From positions 4,703,546 to 4,767,545 of the forward strand of contig CM036244.1 of NCBI GenBank assembly GCA_020698575.1: a stretch of DNA of 64,000 bases, given 5' to 3'. Position 1 is the stretch's first letter. Each line of letters starts with the position of its first letter. The position numbers were made by a program, and so were the translations under genes. Below, piece after piece: positions 33,419 through 42,964 of this stretch. The DNA comes from Bostrychus sinensis (taxonomy: Eukaryota; Chordata; Actinopteri; Gobiiformes; Eleotridae). Under the pieces are notes generated by a model, which made no database searches, was not told the origin of the DNA, and worked only from the letters and a program-made list of their open reading frames with translations.

Positions 33419-33531
33419 GGACACACCCCAGGAATTGATCAGCCTGGGGGGGCCTCCCCTGAATGAGAGTGTCTAGTGATAAATGGCCGAAACACTCGAG
33501 GATTTCAGGGTACACTACTGATGATGTGTCC
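33419..33531 (+). other. structured subtelomeric element S, copy S2
   Basis: Outer arms GGACACA/TGTGTCC, hairpin CCCAGG-loop-CCTGGG around TGATCA, then GAGUGU/ACACUC and UAGUG/CACUA in interleaved order, with CUGAUGA right after CACUA. About 417 bp downstream of S1 in the same orientation. Confidence 0.6.
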
Positions 33532-33689
33532 TTCATAAACTTAAAAATAGTCTTATCTGAAATAATAACACTAAATAGGAAAATAATAATAGACTGCGTT
33601 CTTCCTTAAATCCGGATACACAAGACACAGGACAACTACCTTTAATGACTTCTTCATTTGTAACCTTTGGACTTAATACAACATTTGAC

Positions 33690-33959
33690 ATCATATTTAT
33701 CTTTTATACATTCTTTGTGGTGGAGACCTTGTCATGTTTCTGAGGGATGGCCTTTATCCCATGGGCATGGCCAGTCAGATGTTTACTTATTTCTCTCCTT
33801 TCTTTTTCACACTGGATTGTACTACACATTCCATGCCAAGGACAGGAGACAGGGGAGGATGTGCGACGTGCGTGTGCCAGTGCTTACCCTTTGTTTCTCC
33901 ATTCAACTGCCTGCTCACACTGAGCGGGTGGGGAGATTCATCGAGATATATGCAAAAAA
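33690..33959 (+). repeat. 250-bp subtelomeric unit, copy 1
   Basis: Begins near CATTCTTTGTGGTGGAGACC and ends ATCGAGATATATGCAAAAAA, then CCCTAA. It includes GTGCGACGTGCGTGTGCCAG, a variant of the core motif at 33185. The open frames across it are repeat-derived. Confidence 0.9.
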
Positions 33960-33992
33960 CCTAACCCTAACCCTAACCCTAACCCTAACCCT
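33960..33992 (+). repeat. short telomere repeat block (CCCTAA)5
   Basis: Five units between copies 1 and 2 of the 250-bp subtelomeric unit. Confidence 0.95.
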
Positions 33993-34190
33993 GGGCATGG
34001 CCAGTCAGATGTTTACTTATTTCTCTCCTTTCTTTTTCACACTGTATTGTACTACACATTCCATGCCAAGGACAGGAGACAGGGGAGGATGTGCGACGTG
34101 CGTGTGCCAGTGCTTACCCTTTGTTTCTCCATTCAACTGCCTGCTCACATTGAGCGGGTGGGGAGATTCATCGAGATATATACAAATATC
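33993..34190 (+). repeat. 250-bp subtelomeric unit, copy 2 (5'-truncated)
   Basis: Starts at GGGCATGGCCAGTCAGATG and ends ATCGAGATATATACAAATATCC, followed by diverged CTAAC sequence. Confidence 0.9.
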
Positions 34191-34317
34191 CTAACTTGCC
34201 AGTTGCAGCCGGACTGCCACCTCCTTTTAGTCCAGGGGTTCTCTACCCCTTAGAATTAGTCTGTTTTCTAACTTACCAATTACAGTCTAATAACCGCTTC
34301 TTTTAATCCAGGAGAAC

Positions 34318-34490
34318 CTAAACCTAACCAATGTACCTAAACCTAACCAAGGTGCTTAAACCTAACCAAGGTGCCTAAAACCTAACCAAGGTGCCTAAAC
34401 CTAACCAAGGTGCCTAAACCTAACCAAGGTGCCTAAACCTAACCAAGGTGCCTAAACTTAACCAAGGTGCCTAAACCTAACCCTGGATCT
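34318..34490 (+). repeat. 19-bp tandem repeat (ACCTAACCAAGGTGCCTAA)
   Basis: About nine copies. It has the same 19-bp period as the array at 32195 but a different unit, both built around CCTAACC. Confidence 0.9.
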
Positions 34491-34519
34491 CTGCTTCTTT
34501 GTACAGTATGGACCTGACC

Positions 34520-34745
34520 CTGGCCCTGACCTTAACCAACTTTAACCCGGCCCTAACCCTAACCAATGTTGCCGAATTATAACCCTAACTGCAACCTTGA
34601 TCTGACCTTAACCCTAACCTTAACCCTTTTTAACCCAGCCCTAACCCTAACCAATGTTGCCGAATTATAATCCTAACTGCAACCCTGATCTGACCTTAAC
34701 CCTAACCTTAACCCTTTTTAACTCGGCCCTAACCCTAACCAAGGA
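34520..34745 (+). repeat. telomere-like ~118-bp repeats (AATGTTGCCGAATTATAA)
   Basis: Two units of CCCTAACCCTAACCAATGTTGCCGAATTATAA with AACCTTAACCC strings; a third is at 35100-35225. They link the 250-bp units. Confidence 0.8.
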
Positions 34746-34839
34746 AGTTATTCACACCTGGAACATACAGGACGATTGTCTTATGTAAACCCTTTATTGA
34801 AGACCTCTTGACTTATCATAACAGTGATATTTGCATTTA

Positions 34840-35098
34840 TCTTTTACACATTCTTTGGGGTGGAGACCTTGTCATGTTTCTGAGGGATGGCCTTTATCCC
34901 ATGGGCATGGCCAGTCAGATGTTTACATATTTCTCTCCTTTCTTTTTCACACTGTATTGTACTACACATTCCATGCCAAGGACAGGAGACAGGGGAGGAT
35001 GTGCGACGTGCGTGTGCCAGTGCTTACCCTTTGTTTCTCCATTCAACTGCCTGCTCACACTGAGCGGGTGGGGAGATTCATCGAGATATATGCAAAAA
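34840..35098 (+). repeat. 250-bp subtelomeric unit, copy 3
   Basis: Near-identical to copy 1, ending GCAAAAAACCTAACCC. Preceded by a shared ~100-bp lead-in (AAGGAAGTTATTCACACCTGG). Confidence 0.9.
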
Positions 35099-35324
35099 AC
35101 CTAACCCTAACCGCGAACCCAGCCCTAACCTTAACCAATGTTGCCGAATTATAATCCTAACCGCAACCCTGATCTGACCTTAACCCTAACCTTAATCCTT
35201 TTTAACCCGGCCCTAACCCTAACCAAGGAAGTTATTCACGCCTGGACTATACAGGACGGTTGTCTTATACAAACCCTTTATTAAAGACCTGTTGACTTAT
35301 CACAACAATGGTATTTACATTTAT

Positions 35325-35583
35325 CTTTTACACATTCTTTGCGGTAGAGAACTTGTCATGTTTCTGAGGGATGGCCTTTATCCCATGGGCATGGCCAGTC
35401 AGATGTTAATATATTTCTCTCCTTTCTTTTACACACTGTATTGTACTACACATTCCATGCCAAGGACAGGAGACAGGGGAGGATGTGCGACGTGCGTGTG
35501 CCAGTGCTTACCCTTTGTTTCTCCATTCAACTGCCTGCTCACACTGAGCGGGTGGGGAGATTCATCGAGATATATACAAAAAC
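35325..35583 (+). repeat. 250-bp subtelomeric unit, copy 4
   Basis: Ends ATCGAGATATATACAAAAACC, where the subtelomeric mosaic stops. Sequence shared with 50441 begins a few bases on. Confidence 0.9.
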
Positions 35584-35585
35584 CT

Positions 35586-36020
35586 ATCCATGAATGTAAG
35601 TGATATACAATATATTATAAATAAAATGTATTTTATCTCCAATTGTTTTGGATTGTTTATTTCACATATGCAAAAAAATAAGATATAATAAAAGATGAAT
35701 TTGTCTAATAAAAATATGAAATTCCTATTGCCATTACAAGTTAAAGGTACTGTAACCACACGCACTCATACTGGTTATAAAGGGTACTGCAGAATAAATC
35801 AAAACAACGGTCTCTTGTCTGATTGGAGAAACGGTGACACACTTTTAAAACCAAAACACAAAATGTAAACAAAACCAACTTGGCCACTATGTAAAACATA
35901 TTTTTAATTGTTAATAAATCTACTGTACCATTGTTATCAGTAAAACTAATATTTGATTTATTTATTTTTGGTCTGGTGCTCAGAAAAGCATTCAGGGCTG
36001 AAAGTCTCCCCTGCAGAGGA
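35586..36020 (+). repeat. segmental duplicate of 50441-50714 (lead-in to GACCAG minisatellite)
   Basis: TCCATGAATGTAAGTGATATAC... and CAGTAAAACTAATATTTGATT...GGAGACCTCATTCCA recur at 50441-50715 with a few substitutions and an internal length difference. No gene seen. Confidence 0.85.
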
Positions 36021-36615
36021 GACCTCATTCCAGGACCAGGCCAAAACCAGGACTAGGCCAGGACCAGGCCAGGACCAGAATCAAACCAGGACCCAATCAG
36101 TACCACGCCAGGACCAAGACCAGATCAGACCAGATCCAACCAGGCCAAGTCCAGGACCAGAGCAGGACAAAACCAGGACCAGGGCCAGACCAGAACCAGA
36201 GCATGACCAAAGCAAGACCAGAACCAAACCAGAACTATACCAAGGCCAGGGCCGGGACCAGACCAGGACCACGCCAGGAACAGTCCAGGACTGGACTAGA
36301 TTAGCCAAAACCAAGACCAAGCCTGGACCAGACCAGGACCAGACAAAGACCAGGAACAGACCAGAACCAGAAACAGGACCAGACCTGGACCATCCAGGAA
36401 CAGAGCCATGACCAGACCGAAACCAAAGCAAGACAAGACCAGAACCAAATCCAGAACCAGACCCAAAACCAGACCAGAACCAGAACCAGACCAGGACCAG
36501 AACCAGACCAGGACCAGAACAGACCCAGAAACAGGACCAGAACCAGAACCAGACCAGAACCAGACCAGAAACAAGACCAGGACCAGACCAAAACCAGAAC
36601 CAGAAACAGAACCAG
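36020..36615 (+). repeat. (GACCAG)n-type minisatellite 1
   Basis: Purine-rich 6-bp units (GACCAG, AACCAG, GACCAA). Long frames on both strands come from the repeat and are not genes. Confidence 0.93.
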
Positions 36616-36619
36616 TGTT

Positions 36620-37975
36620 GCAGTGAAGCTAAAGGCTAGGAGATGGAGGTACAAGTCATTTTTGCCATTGATAATCATGGGGAATGTAAACTCTCTGCCT
36701 AACAAATGTGAGGAGCTGGAGGCCCTAGTGAAGAACGACAGGATCTACCGTGAGTGCAGTCTGTATTGTCTTACAGAGACTTGGTTGACTGATAGTGTCC
36801 CTGATTCTTGTATCAACATACCCGGCTTTACTCTGGTGCGTGCGGACAGAGATACGGAAAAGTGTGGCAAATCTAAAGGTGGTGGCCTTGCGCTGCTCGT
36901 AAACAATAAATGGTGCCATTCCGGTCACATAACTGTGAAAGGTAGGAGTTGTTATCGGGATGTGGAACTTTTAGTGGTCAGTTTACGACCGTACTATGTG
37001 CCACGGGAGTTTTCCCACATTGTCACCATAGTTGTTTACATCTCACCGCGAGCAGAGCCTACAGAGGCCTGTGACGTCATTCAGGAAACGGTCGCGAGAA
37101 CTCAGTCACAACATCCAGATGCTCTTATTGTCATATCAGGGGACTTCAATCATGTGGACTGTAGCTCTCATTTAGCAGGTTTCACTCAGTCAACTGTCCC
37201 ACAAGACATAACAATACACTAGATCTTTGTTATGTGAATGTCAAAAATGCTTACAATGTAGTGGCCAGGCCCCTCTTGGAAAGTCTGACCACAACTTGGT
37301 TCACCTCAGATCACTGTACAGACCTAGTGTGGGGAGACTGCCTACAACCAGGAGATCATTCAGAAGGTGGACCCCAGAGGCCTACGAAGCTTTGAGGGAC
37401 TGCTTTCAGTCCACAGACTGGAATGAGTTCCTGGAGAGTTCTGACAATGACTTGGATGGGGCAGTAGACAGTGTCACTGAGTATATTAATTTCTGTACAG
37501 ATGTGGTGGTGCCTGTTAAAACAGTTCACTGTTTTCCAAATAAGAAGCCCTGGATCACAAACAACATGAAAAGTCTCCTGAATTTAAAGAAGGAGGCTTT
37601 GCTCCTGCTCTGCTCCACCCAGCGGCTGTTCCACCTCCGCTGCTTTGACCTCCTGCTCTGCTCCTCCCAGCGGCTGTTCCACCTCTGCTGCTGTGACCGC
37701 CTGCTCTGCTCCACCCAGCGGCTACTCCACCTCTGCTGATGGAGCTCCCTCTGAGTATCATCTTTCTGTGGATGAGGTACGTGCTGAGGCTACATTCTGG
37801 GAAGTCTGCTGGTCCTGATGGGATAGCGCCACAGCTTCTCAAGGAGTGTGCTTCTGAGTTGGCTGTGCCTCTGCAAATTATGTTCAACCGGAGTCTCCAA
37901 ACGGGTCAGGTTCCGGTCTGGTGGAAAACTTCTTGCCTGGTGCCGGTTCCCAAAGTCGGGAGGCCGGCTAACCCC
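36620..37975 (+). pseudogene. LINE (CR1/L2-like) ORF2 remnant: endonuclease and start of RT
   Basis: The frame at 36623-37222 shows an AP-type endonuclease: NVNSLPNKCEELE, CLTETWLTD, GGGLALLVNN, VVYISPRAEP and ISGDFNHVD. After a frameshift near 37220, 37227-37600 continues with SDHNLVHL and a WTPEAYEALRDCF linker. Another frame at about 37795-37970 gives SAGPDGIAPQLLKECA and VPVPKVGRPA, the first RT block. It then ends at a CA-rich microsatellite. A 48-bp minisatellite (about 37610-37740, CTGCTCTGCTCCACCCAGCGG) has expanded in the linker. The AP-type endonuclease plus RT identifies a non-LTR retrotransposon; several breaks make it dead. Confidence 0.85.
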
Positions 37976-37984
37976 ACCACCACC

Positions 37985-38068
37985 ACCACCATCCCACCCA
38001 CACACACACACACGCACCACCCACCCACACACACGCACACACACACGCGCACACACACGCGCACACAC

Positions 38069-38104
<36 letters not shown>
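37985..38104 (+). repeat. (CA)n microsatellite
   Basis: CACACA with CACCAC and CGCACA interruptions, directly after the LINE remnant. Open frames here are artefacts. Confidence 0.95.
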
Positions 38105-38105
<1 letters not shown>

Positions 38106-39440
38106 GACTTTTCACACCCGGAGCCTATCCTAGGAGGCCCCTAGTACTGTGTCCATAGCAATCAGCAGTTTGTATGCAGCAGTAGATATTATGATGGCCA
38201 ACTGATGACGCGAACGCTGTGCATATATGGATGCACTGCACGTAAATCCTCGAGCGCTCCAAACCTTGTTTGTCCACCTTTTTTCTCTGTATAGTTAAGT
38301 TGTACATTAGATTGAGTAAGTGTAGAGATAATATCAGCGTCTAAATTGCTGCCACTGCGAAGGACTCTGCTCTTGTATTTGTTAGTTTTGCCGCACTAAT
38401 TAAGCATCAGACCCCGCCCCGCAACACCCGCACTCTCCTCTTGTGTGACACACGTTGGCTCTGTGTTGTGCTAACATTACCTGTTGCTAGCGGCAGATCA
38501 GTGTAGTGTCTTGTGTGAAGACAGAGATCTGTGGAGTTGCTGCAGTAACGTTACTTCACTGCAGAGCCTACAAACTGCATGAGCCACGTCTAACTCCTGA
38601 TTCCTTAGTGTTTTAAAGTCCAGAGTTGACAATTCCCCTCACGTTTTGCTGACTGAAAAAAACACTGTGTCCCTCCATGTTTGTTTACTAGACGCATGCT
38701 GCTGCTGTGTGCTGTGGTGCTGCCACCTATGGTAGAAATGTGTACTGCACCTTAGGGAACAGCTTCAAAACTGCCGTTCCAGCTGTTTATAACATATTAA
38801 CATCATTTAAACAACTGTATCAATACAGTAGCATGCGTATCGATACATGTATCGTCTAAAAGTACTTCACAGTATGTCTCCATATTGTTTTTTTAAACAC
38901 AGCCCTACTATTTATAGACTTGTGTTTTGTAAAAACAAAAAGTCTAAACTCACATTTTCTGGTGAAAACAGTCAGTGCTGCCCTCTTTATATCACTTTTA
39001 TTTCACCCCACCATGTTTGCGTCTGTTATAAATAATTTTATAAATGATGAATATTCCCATTACCATCACAATCATTTGTTTGTCCATACATAACTTTTTG
39101 TATCATGGTTTTACTATTAAAATAATGTTGAAAATCATTTATCACTGTACTCTAGTTTTAGGTAAACAGGTCCACAAGTTAGGACTCTCTATCAGTTGTT
39201 GCTAAAGTTGATCTGGCTTAAAGTTTTGGTGTTTTGAAGTTGGTAAAGTGAGTGAAAAGTAAAAGTGTGCTTCAGGTCACAGTGTTTGTCATTAAGCCTT
39301 CACACTGTTCACACCTGTAATTTGTCCCATGACGCAGTGGCAGCGTGTGTCCCATTAATGGAAGCTAATGACTGCAGCGTGCGTAGATTGTTGTTGCAGC
39401 TGCAGCACCGGGGGCCTCGCGGTCGTCACGGTAACCAGAA
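38105..39440. other. intergenic, no gene recognised
   Basis: AT-moderate sequence with common teleost interspersed-repeat features (for example GTATCGATACATGTATCG near 38836). I see no supported exon, RNA gene or intact element. Confidence 0.5.
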
Positions 39441-39449
39441 GCTGTGATC

Positions 39450-39905
39450 CCAGTTCAGTTCAGTTCAGTTTATTTCCAATTTGCAGTATTCAGAAAAAGA
39501 ACTACATTGGAAACCAGTTGCAAGAGCTCAAAGTGCACAGTCAACATTTAAACAAACAAAACATACAACAGAACATACAGAGCACAAGCCTCCAATAAAA
39601 CAACACATGGACACATCCTAAGTAAAACCTAATAAATACTAACAATAAAAACACGATATATAAATAGCAGTAAAAGAGGAAACTAAAACAATAAGGTGCA
39701 TGTCTTATGTATGAGGTATTTCAAAATGCATTGATCAAGGTCATCACAGCTTGTGGAAAAAAACTTTTAGCCTGACGAGATGTAGTGCATTTATTGGAAC
39801 GATATCGTTTCCCTGACGGAAGGAGGTCAAACATCTCAGCAGCAGGGTGGCCAGAGGGATCACTGATAACACTGGTCTACACATTTTTGGACTCGATCTG
39901 CTTCC
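39450..39905 (-). pseudogene. LINE 3'-end remnant
   Basis: On the minus strand about 39905-39720 encodes a short LLPSGKRYRSNKCTTSRQAK.. type block, a familiar C-terminal segment of CR1/L2-type ORF2, followed by an AT-rich tail ending in a GTTCAGTTCAGTTCAG repeat at 39450. It lies downstream, in the same orientation, of the endonuclease fragment at 40017, so both could belong to one internally deleted LINE. Confidence 0.5.
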
Positions 39906-40016
39906 GAGATAAAAGTGGCTAAATCTCATTTATTTTGATAAGATGAACTGAAAATCAATTGATAACTGTGCAGGTTAGCTCATGTATTCAAGATATATTA
40001 GTTATTTATTAGTGAC

Positions 40017-40400
40017 CTAATCCAAGAAAAATGTCACTACTTTTGTTCCGGAAGCATTTTGCTTGTAGACCAGTGTAATTAGAAAGTGATGTGAGAGTAT
40101 GGGGTTATGAGGGAGGACAGTGAGCTCACTAATCTCTATACCAGAGGTTAAAACAAGGTCCAGGCTGTGACAATGAGTAGGTTCATTTACGTTTTGAGTA
40201 AAACCTACCCTGTCTAATAAGACTGCAATTGCATTTCCTAGACAGTCACTGCTGTCGTCAACATGAATATTAAAATCCCCTACTATTACAATCTTATCCC
40301 AGTCTAACAGAATACTGGATAGAAAGTCAGAGAACACAATTAAAAATTTGGAATAAGGACCAGATGGTAGATGATTATAAACATAACACAAGCGAGCCCT
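40017..40400 (-). pseudogene. LINE endonuclease C-terminal fragment
   Basis: Minus-strand frame with the string LDWDKIVIVGDFNIHVD followed by LLDRVGFTQNVNEPTH and LDLVLTSGIEIS, a typical end of the AP-like endonuclease of CR1/L2-type LINEs. Only about 125 residues remain, and the upstream part of the open frame is unrelated. Confidence 0.75.
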
Positions 40401-41960
40401 AACCCCAGGCCTGGCTCCAGGGTGGGGCCCAGGCTGTGCCAAACCAGGCAACTGGCCTTGTTATAATTGTCTTCATAAGGGTTTTGCATCATCTTGTATT
40501 TACTAAAAATAACAATTCAGCATGTCCACCTAATAATGACGTCACAGTATGCAAAATATATGCAGAAAGTCATAAACTTTGGTTCATAACTGACATTCTT
40601 CTCATTTCCAGTAAGACTATCTCTAATTATTTTTAAGCCACAGCCTTTTAAATTTTGGATGTCAAAAAACTGTTTTATAGAGAAACAAATCTGCCGCCCA
40701 AAGGGTTAAGTGAAGCATCCAGGAGGTTGTCTCCTCAAAGCTCTGTGCCTCGTGGGACTCCCATCCCCCACGATGGCAGGGTGCAGCTCCAAGCTCACCG
40801 GCTTCCTTCCTACTTTTCTGCTCCTGGCTTTGTCTATGATTGATTTTTGGTTTCACAATTTTTATCCAGTTATTTTAATGCTCAATCCATTGCATCGTCA
40901 AGTATTAGTTAGAAAAGTGGAGATAAGACAAACAAGGTCCCACATGAATCCTGTGTCTTTGGATCAAAGCTGGCAGCTGACACACATGGAGCTTCCCTGG
41001 AAGACGCACCCAAGGAACCACAGCATGATCTCTGGAAGAAACCCCGGCGGCACAAAGTGGAGACCAGACCGTCCTCTCAACCCTGCTCCGTCACGTAAGC
41101 CGACCAGTGTGTGACAGTCAGAGTGTGGCCTCACAATTCTTAGAAATGTTTCATTTATTCCTTTAAAATATCTTATAAATCTTTAAGTATTGTAACTTAA
41201 CTTCCCAGTGTAAGACTGGCTGGTGTCCCGTTATTAAATTAAATTCATCTTTAAGCTAAAACACTTGCCACTCTTTATAATATTTCCTACAACATGTACA
41301 TAGTTTTTAACAGTTTTTGTTGCTTTACAGCTCTGTCTTGGTATTAAACCCTCCTCTCTCAGCACATGACATGTTTCAGAGTCTGTGAATAATCCAGTTA
41401 ATGATTAAACGATTAATAAATTAGTTGACAATTATTTCAATAATGGATTATAATAAATAAATTTTATTAGTTTGTTTTGTTGCAGCTCTAGTAAATTGTG
41501 TCAGAAATCAGATGATTTGGATTTGTGGCATTAAACAAGTCACTCTTCCTGTGGAGGGTGAACAGTTGTTTAAATACACACACATTTGCAGTGAAAATAT
41601 TTGAATGAAATTGTCTTAAGCTAGCGTTAGCTAACAGCAGGTTGTGTTTGTCTGTTAGTTGTACTCACCTTTTATGATGAAAAACTAATGCCCTGCCCAT
41701 ACGCCGGGTTTATGACCCATCCCAACTGAAAAAATTACTTTTGATGTGATTTTATCCTAGTTTTGCAGCGGCAGTAGGAAGACAGGTTTCTGAAGTTCAG
41801 CTCTGGCAGCAATATTTGTAGTTTTGGTTGTATTTTGTCCTGAGTTGTCAGGTCGTCTAAATACGTAGTTGGCTGCATCTCCTCACGCCTGCTGTGCGTC
41901 GCCATGTTTGTTTTGGCCTCCAGTAGAACACAAAGTCATGTGACTGAAAACTATGAATAA
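40400..41960. other. intergenic, no gene recognised
   Basis: Contains an ATTAATCGATT-like hAT-type repeat remnant near 41400-41460 (inference from teleost repeat habit). No supported gene. Confidence 0.4.
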
Positions 41961-41964
41961 CATC

Positions 41965-42300
41965 CAGTGGTGGACAAAGTACTCAAAAGCTGTACTCAAG
42001 TAAAAGTACTGTTACTTCACAAATAATATTATTGTTAGTAGTAAAAGTACCCAACAAAAATTATACTTCAGTAAAAGTAATAAAGTATTGAGTATAAAAT
42101 GTACTTAAGTAGGCCTACATTTGAATGTTTTTGCAAAATCTTCTCCCCTGAGTTTCAAACCCAGAACCTTCTAATTACAAGTCAGATGTACTTCCCACTA
42201 CACCACAGAGGACAAAAAGGTTTACTCAAGTAAAAGTAAAAAGGAAATCATCCCAAACTGACTCAAGTAAAAGTAAAAATATGTTCTACAAAAACAGAAA
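41965..42300. repeat. teleost interspersed repeat with AAGTAAAAGTA motifs
   Basis: GTGGTGGACAAAGTACTCAAA and repeated CTCAAGTAAAAGTA strings on both sides of a tRNA-like insert resemble a repeat common in fish genomes. Family not determined. Confidence 0.5.
42141..42213 (-). pseudogene. tRNA-like sequence (tRNA-Thr-type anticodon loop)
   Basis: The minus strand reads GTGGTGTAGTGGGAAG (box A-like), ACTTGTAATTAGAAGG (anticodon loop with TGT) and GGGTTTGAAACTC (box B-like). It lacks a clean acceptor stem, so a tRNA-derived SINE head or pseudogene fits better than a working tRNA. Confidence 0.4.
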
Positions 42301-42698
42301 GTTTACACACAGCATTTTCAGATCGTATCAATGATGTTTTATTTAAAATCAACAAAAGTAGATATTTAATCCCCTTATTTTTTATAGCCATTTAATGGAG
42401 AGAGAAGTGAGCTGGAGCACCTACTCCTTTTGCCTTTTGGCCCTTGAGGGCCCGTTTGTCAAGTTTTTGTTTTTTTTTCCTCTGGCCCTTCTCAAGAACA
42501 TACAGTATATTGTGACATATACAGTATTACTAAAATGTACAAATAATTTATAATACATGACCTGCCACCCGTCAGTTCATCATGTGACGTCACCATGTGA
42601 CCTTTAATTTTGCTGCTGCGTCCTGTCCAGCTGCCCTTTGCTCAGCAGAGAGCGGAGTGTGAAGCCCAGAGAGAGATCTGTAGTAACTTGGAGTGGTC

Positions 42699-42962
42699 CT
42701 AAGCAAGTAGTCTACAATAAACCAACTGAGACAGGTGGAGGAGCACCGGGAGCTTCCAGGTGGGCCAGTGTATATTGAACTTAACAGCCCAATTAGCCAA
42801 GGAAGTCTCTAAATTGTTTTCATCAGAATCACTCGAGTTAAGATCCAAATCTAATTGATCATCTGATTCTAACTGATCATCTGAATCACACTCTGCAGCC
42901 ATGGCCCACAGGACATCAGTCTGAAATGAAGCATCTTCAGCTTCATTGCTTAAGGATGCCAT
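42699..42962 (-). pseudogene. fragment of a transposon-associated ORF
   Basis: Minus-strand 87-residue frame, acidic (SDSDENNLETSLANWAVKFNI). The LxxWAVKFNI pattern looks like N-termini of fish transposon-encoded proteins, but I cannot name the family. No continuation is visible. Confidence 0.35.
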
Positions 42963-42964
42963 CC

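Noticed and set aside
33667..35603. 100-170-codon frames in the 250-bp subtelomeric units
   Set aside because: Same repeat read four times; frames do not agree between copies and stop in telomere repeats.
35953..36705. Open frames in (GACCAG)n (also 47329-47664 and 50748-51220)
   Set aside because: Six-base repeat without stops; QDQ/RPG and WSWSG strings are artefacts.
37790..38158. Frames rich in HTHTHT or VCVCVC
   Set aside because: CA microsatellite at the end of a LINE remnant.
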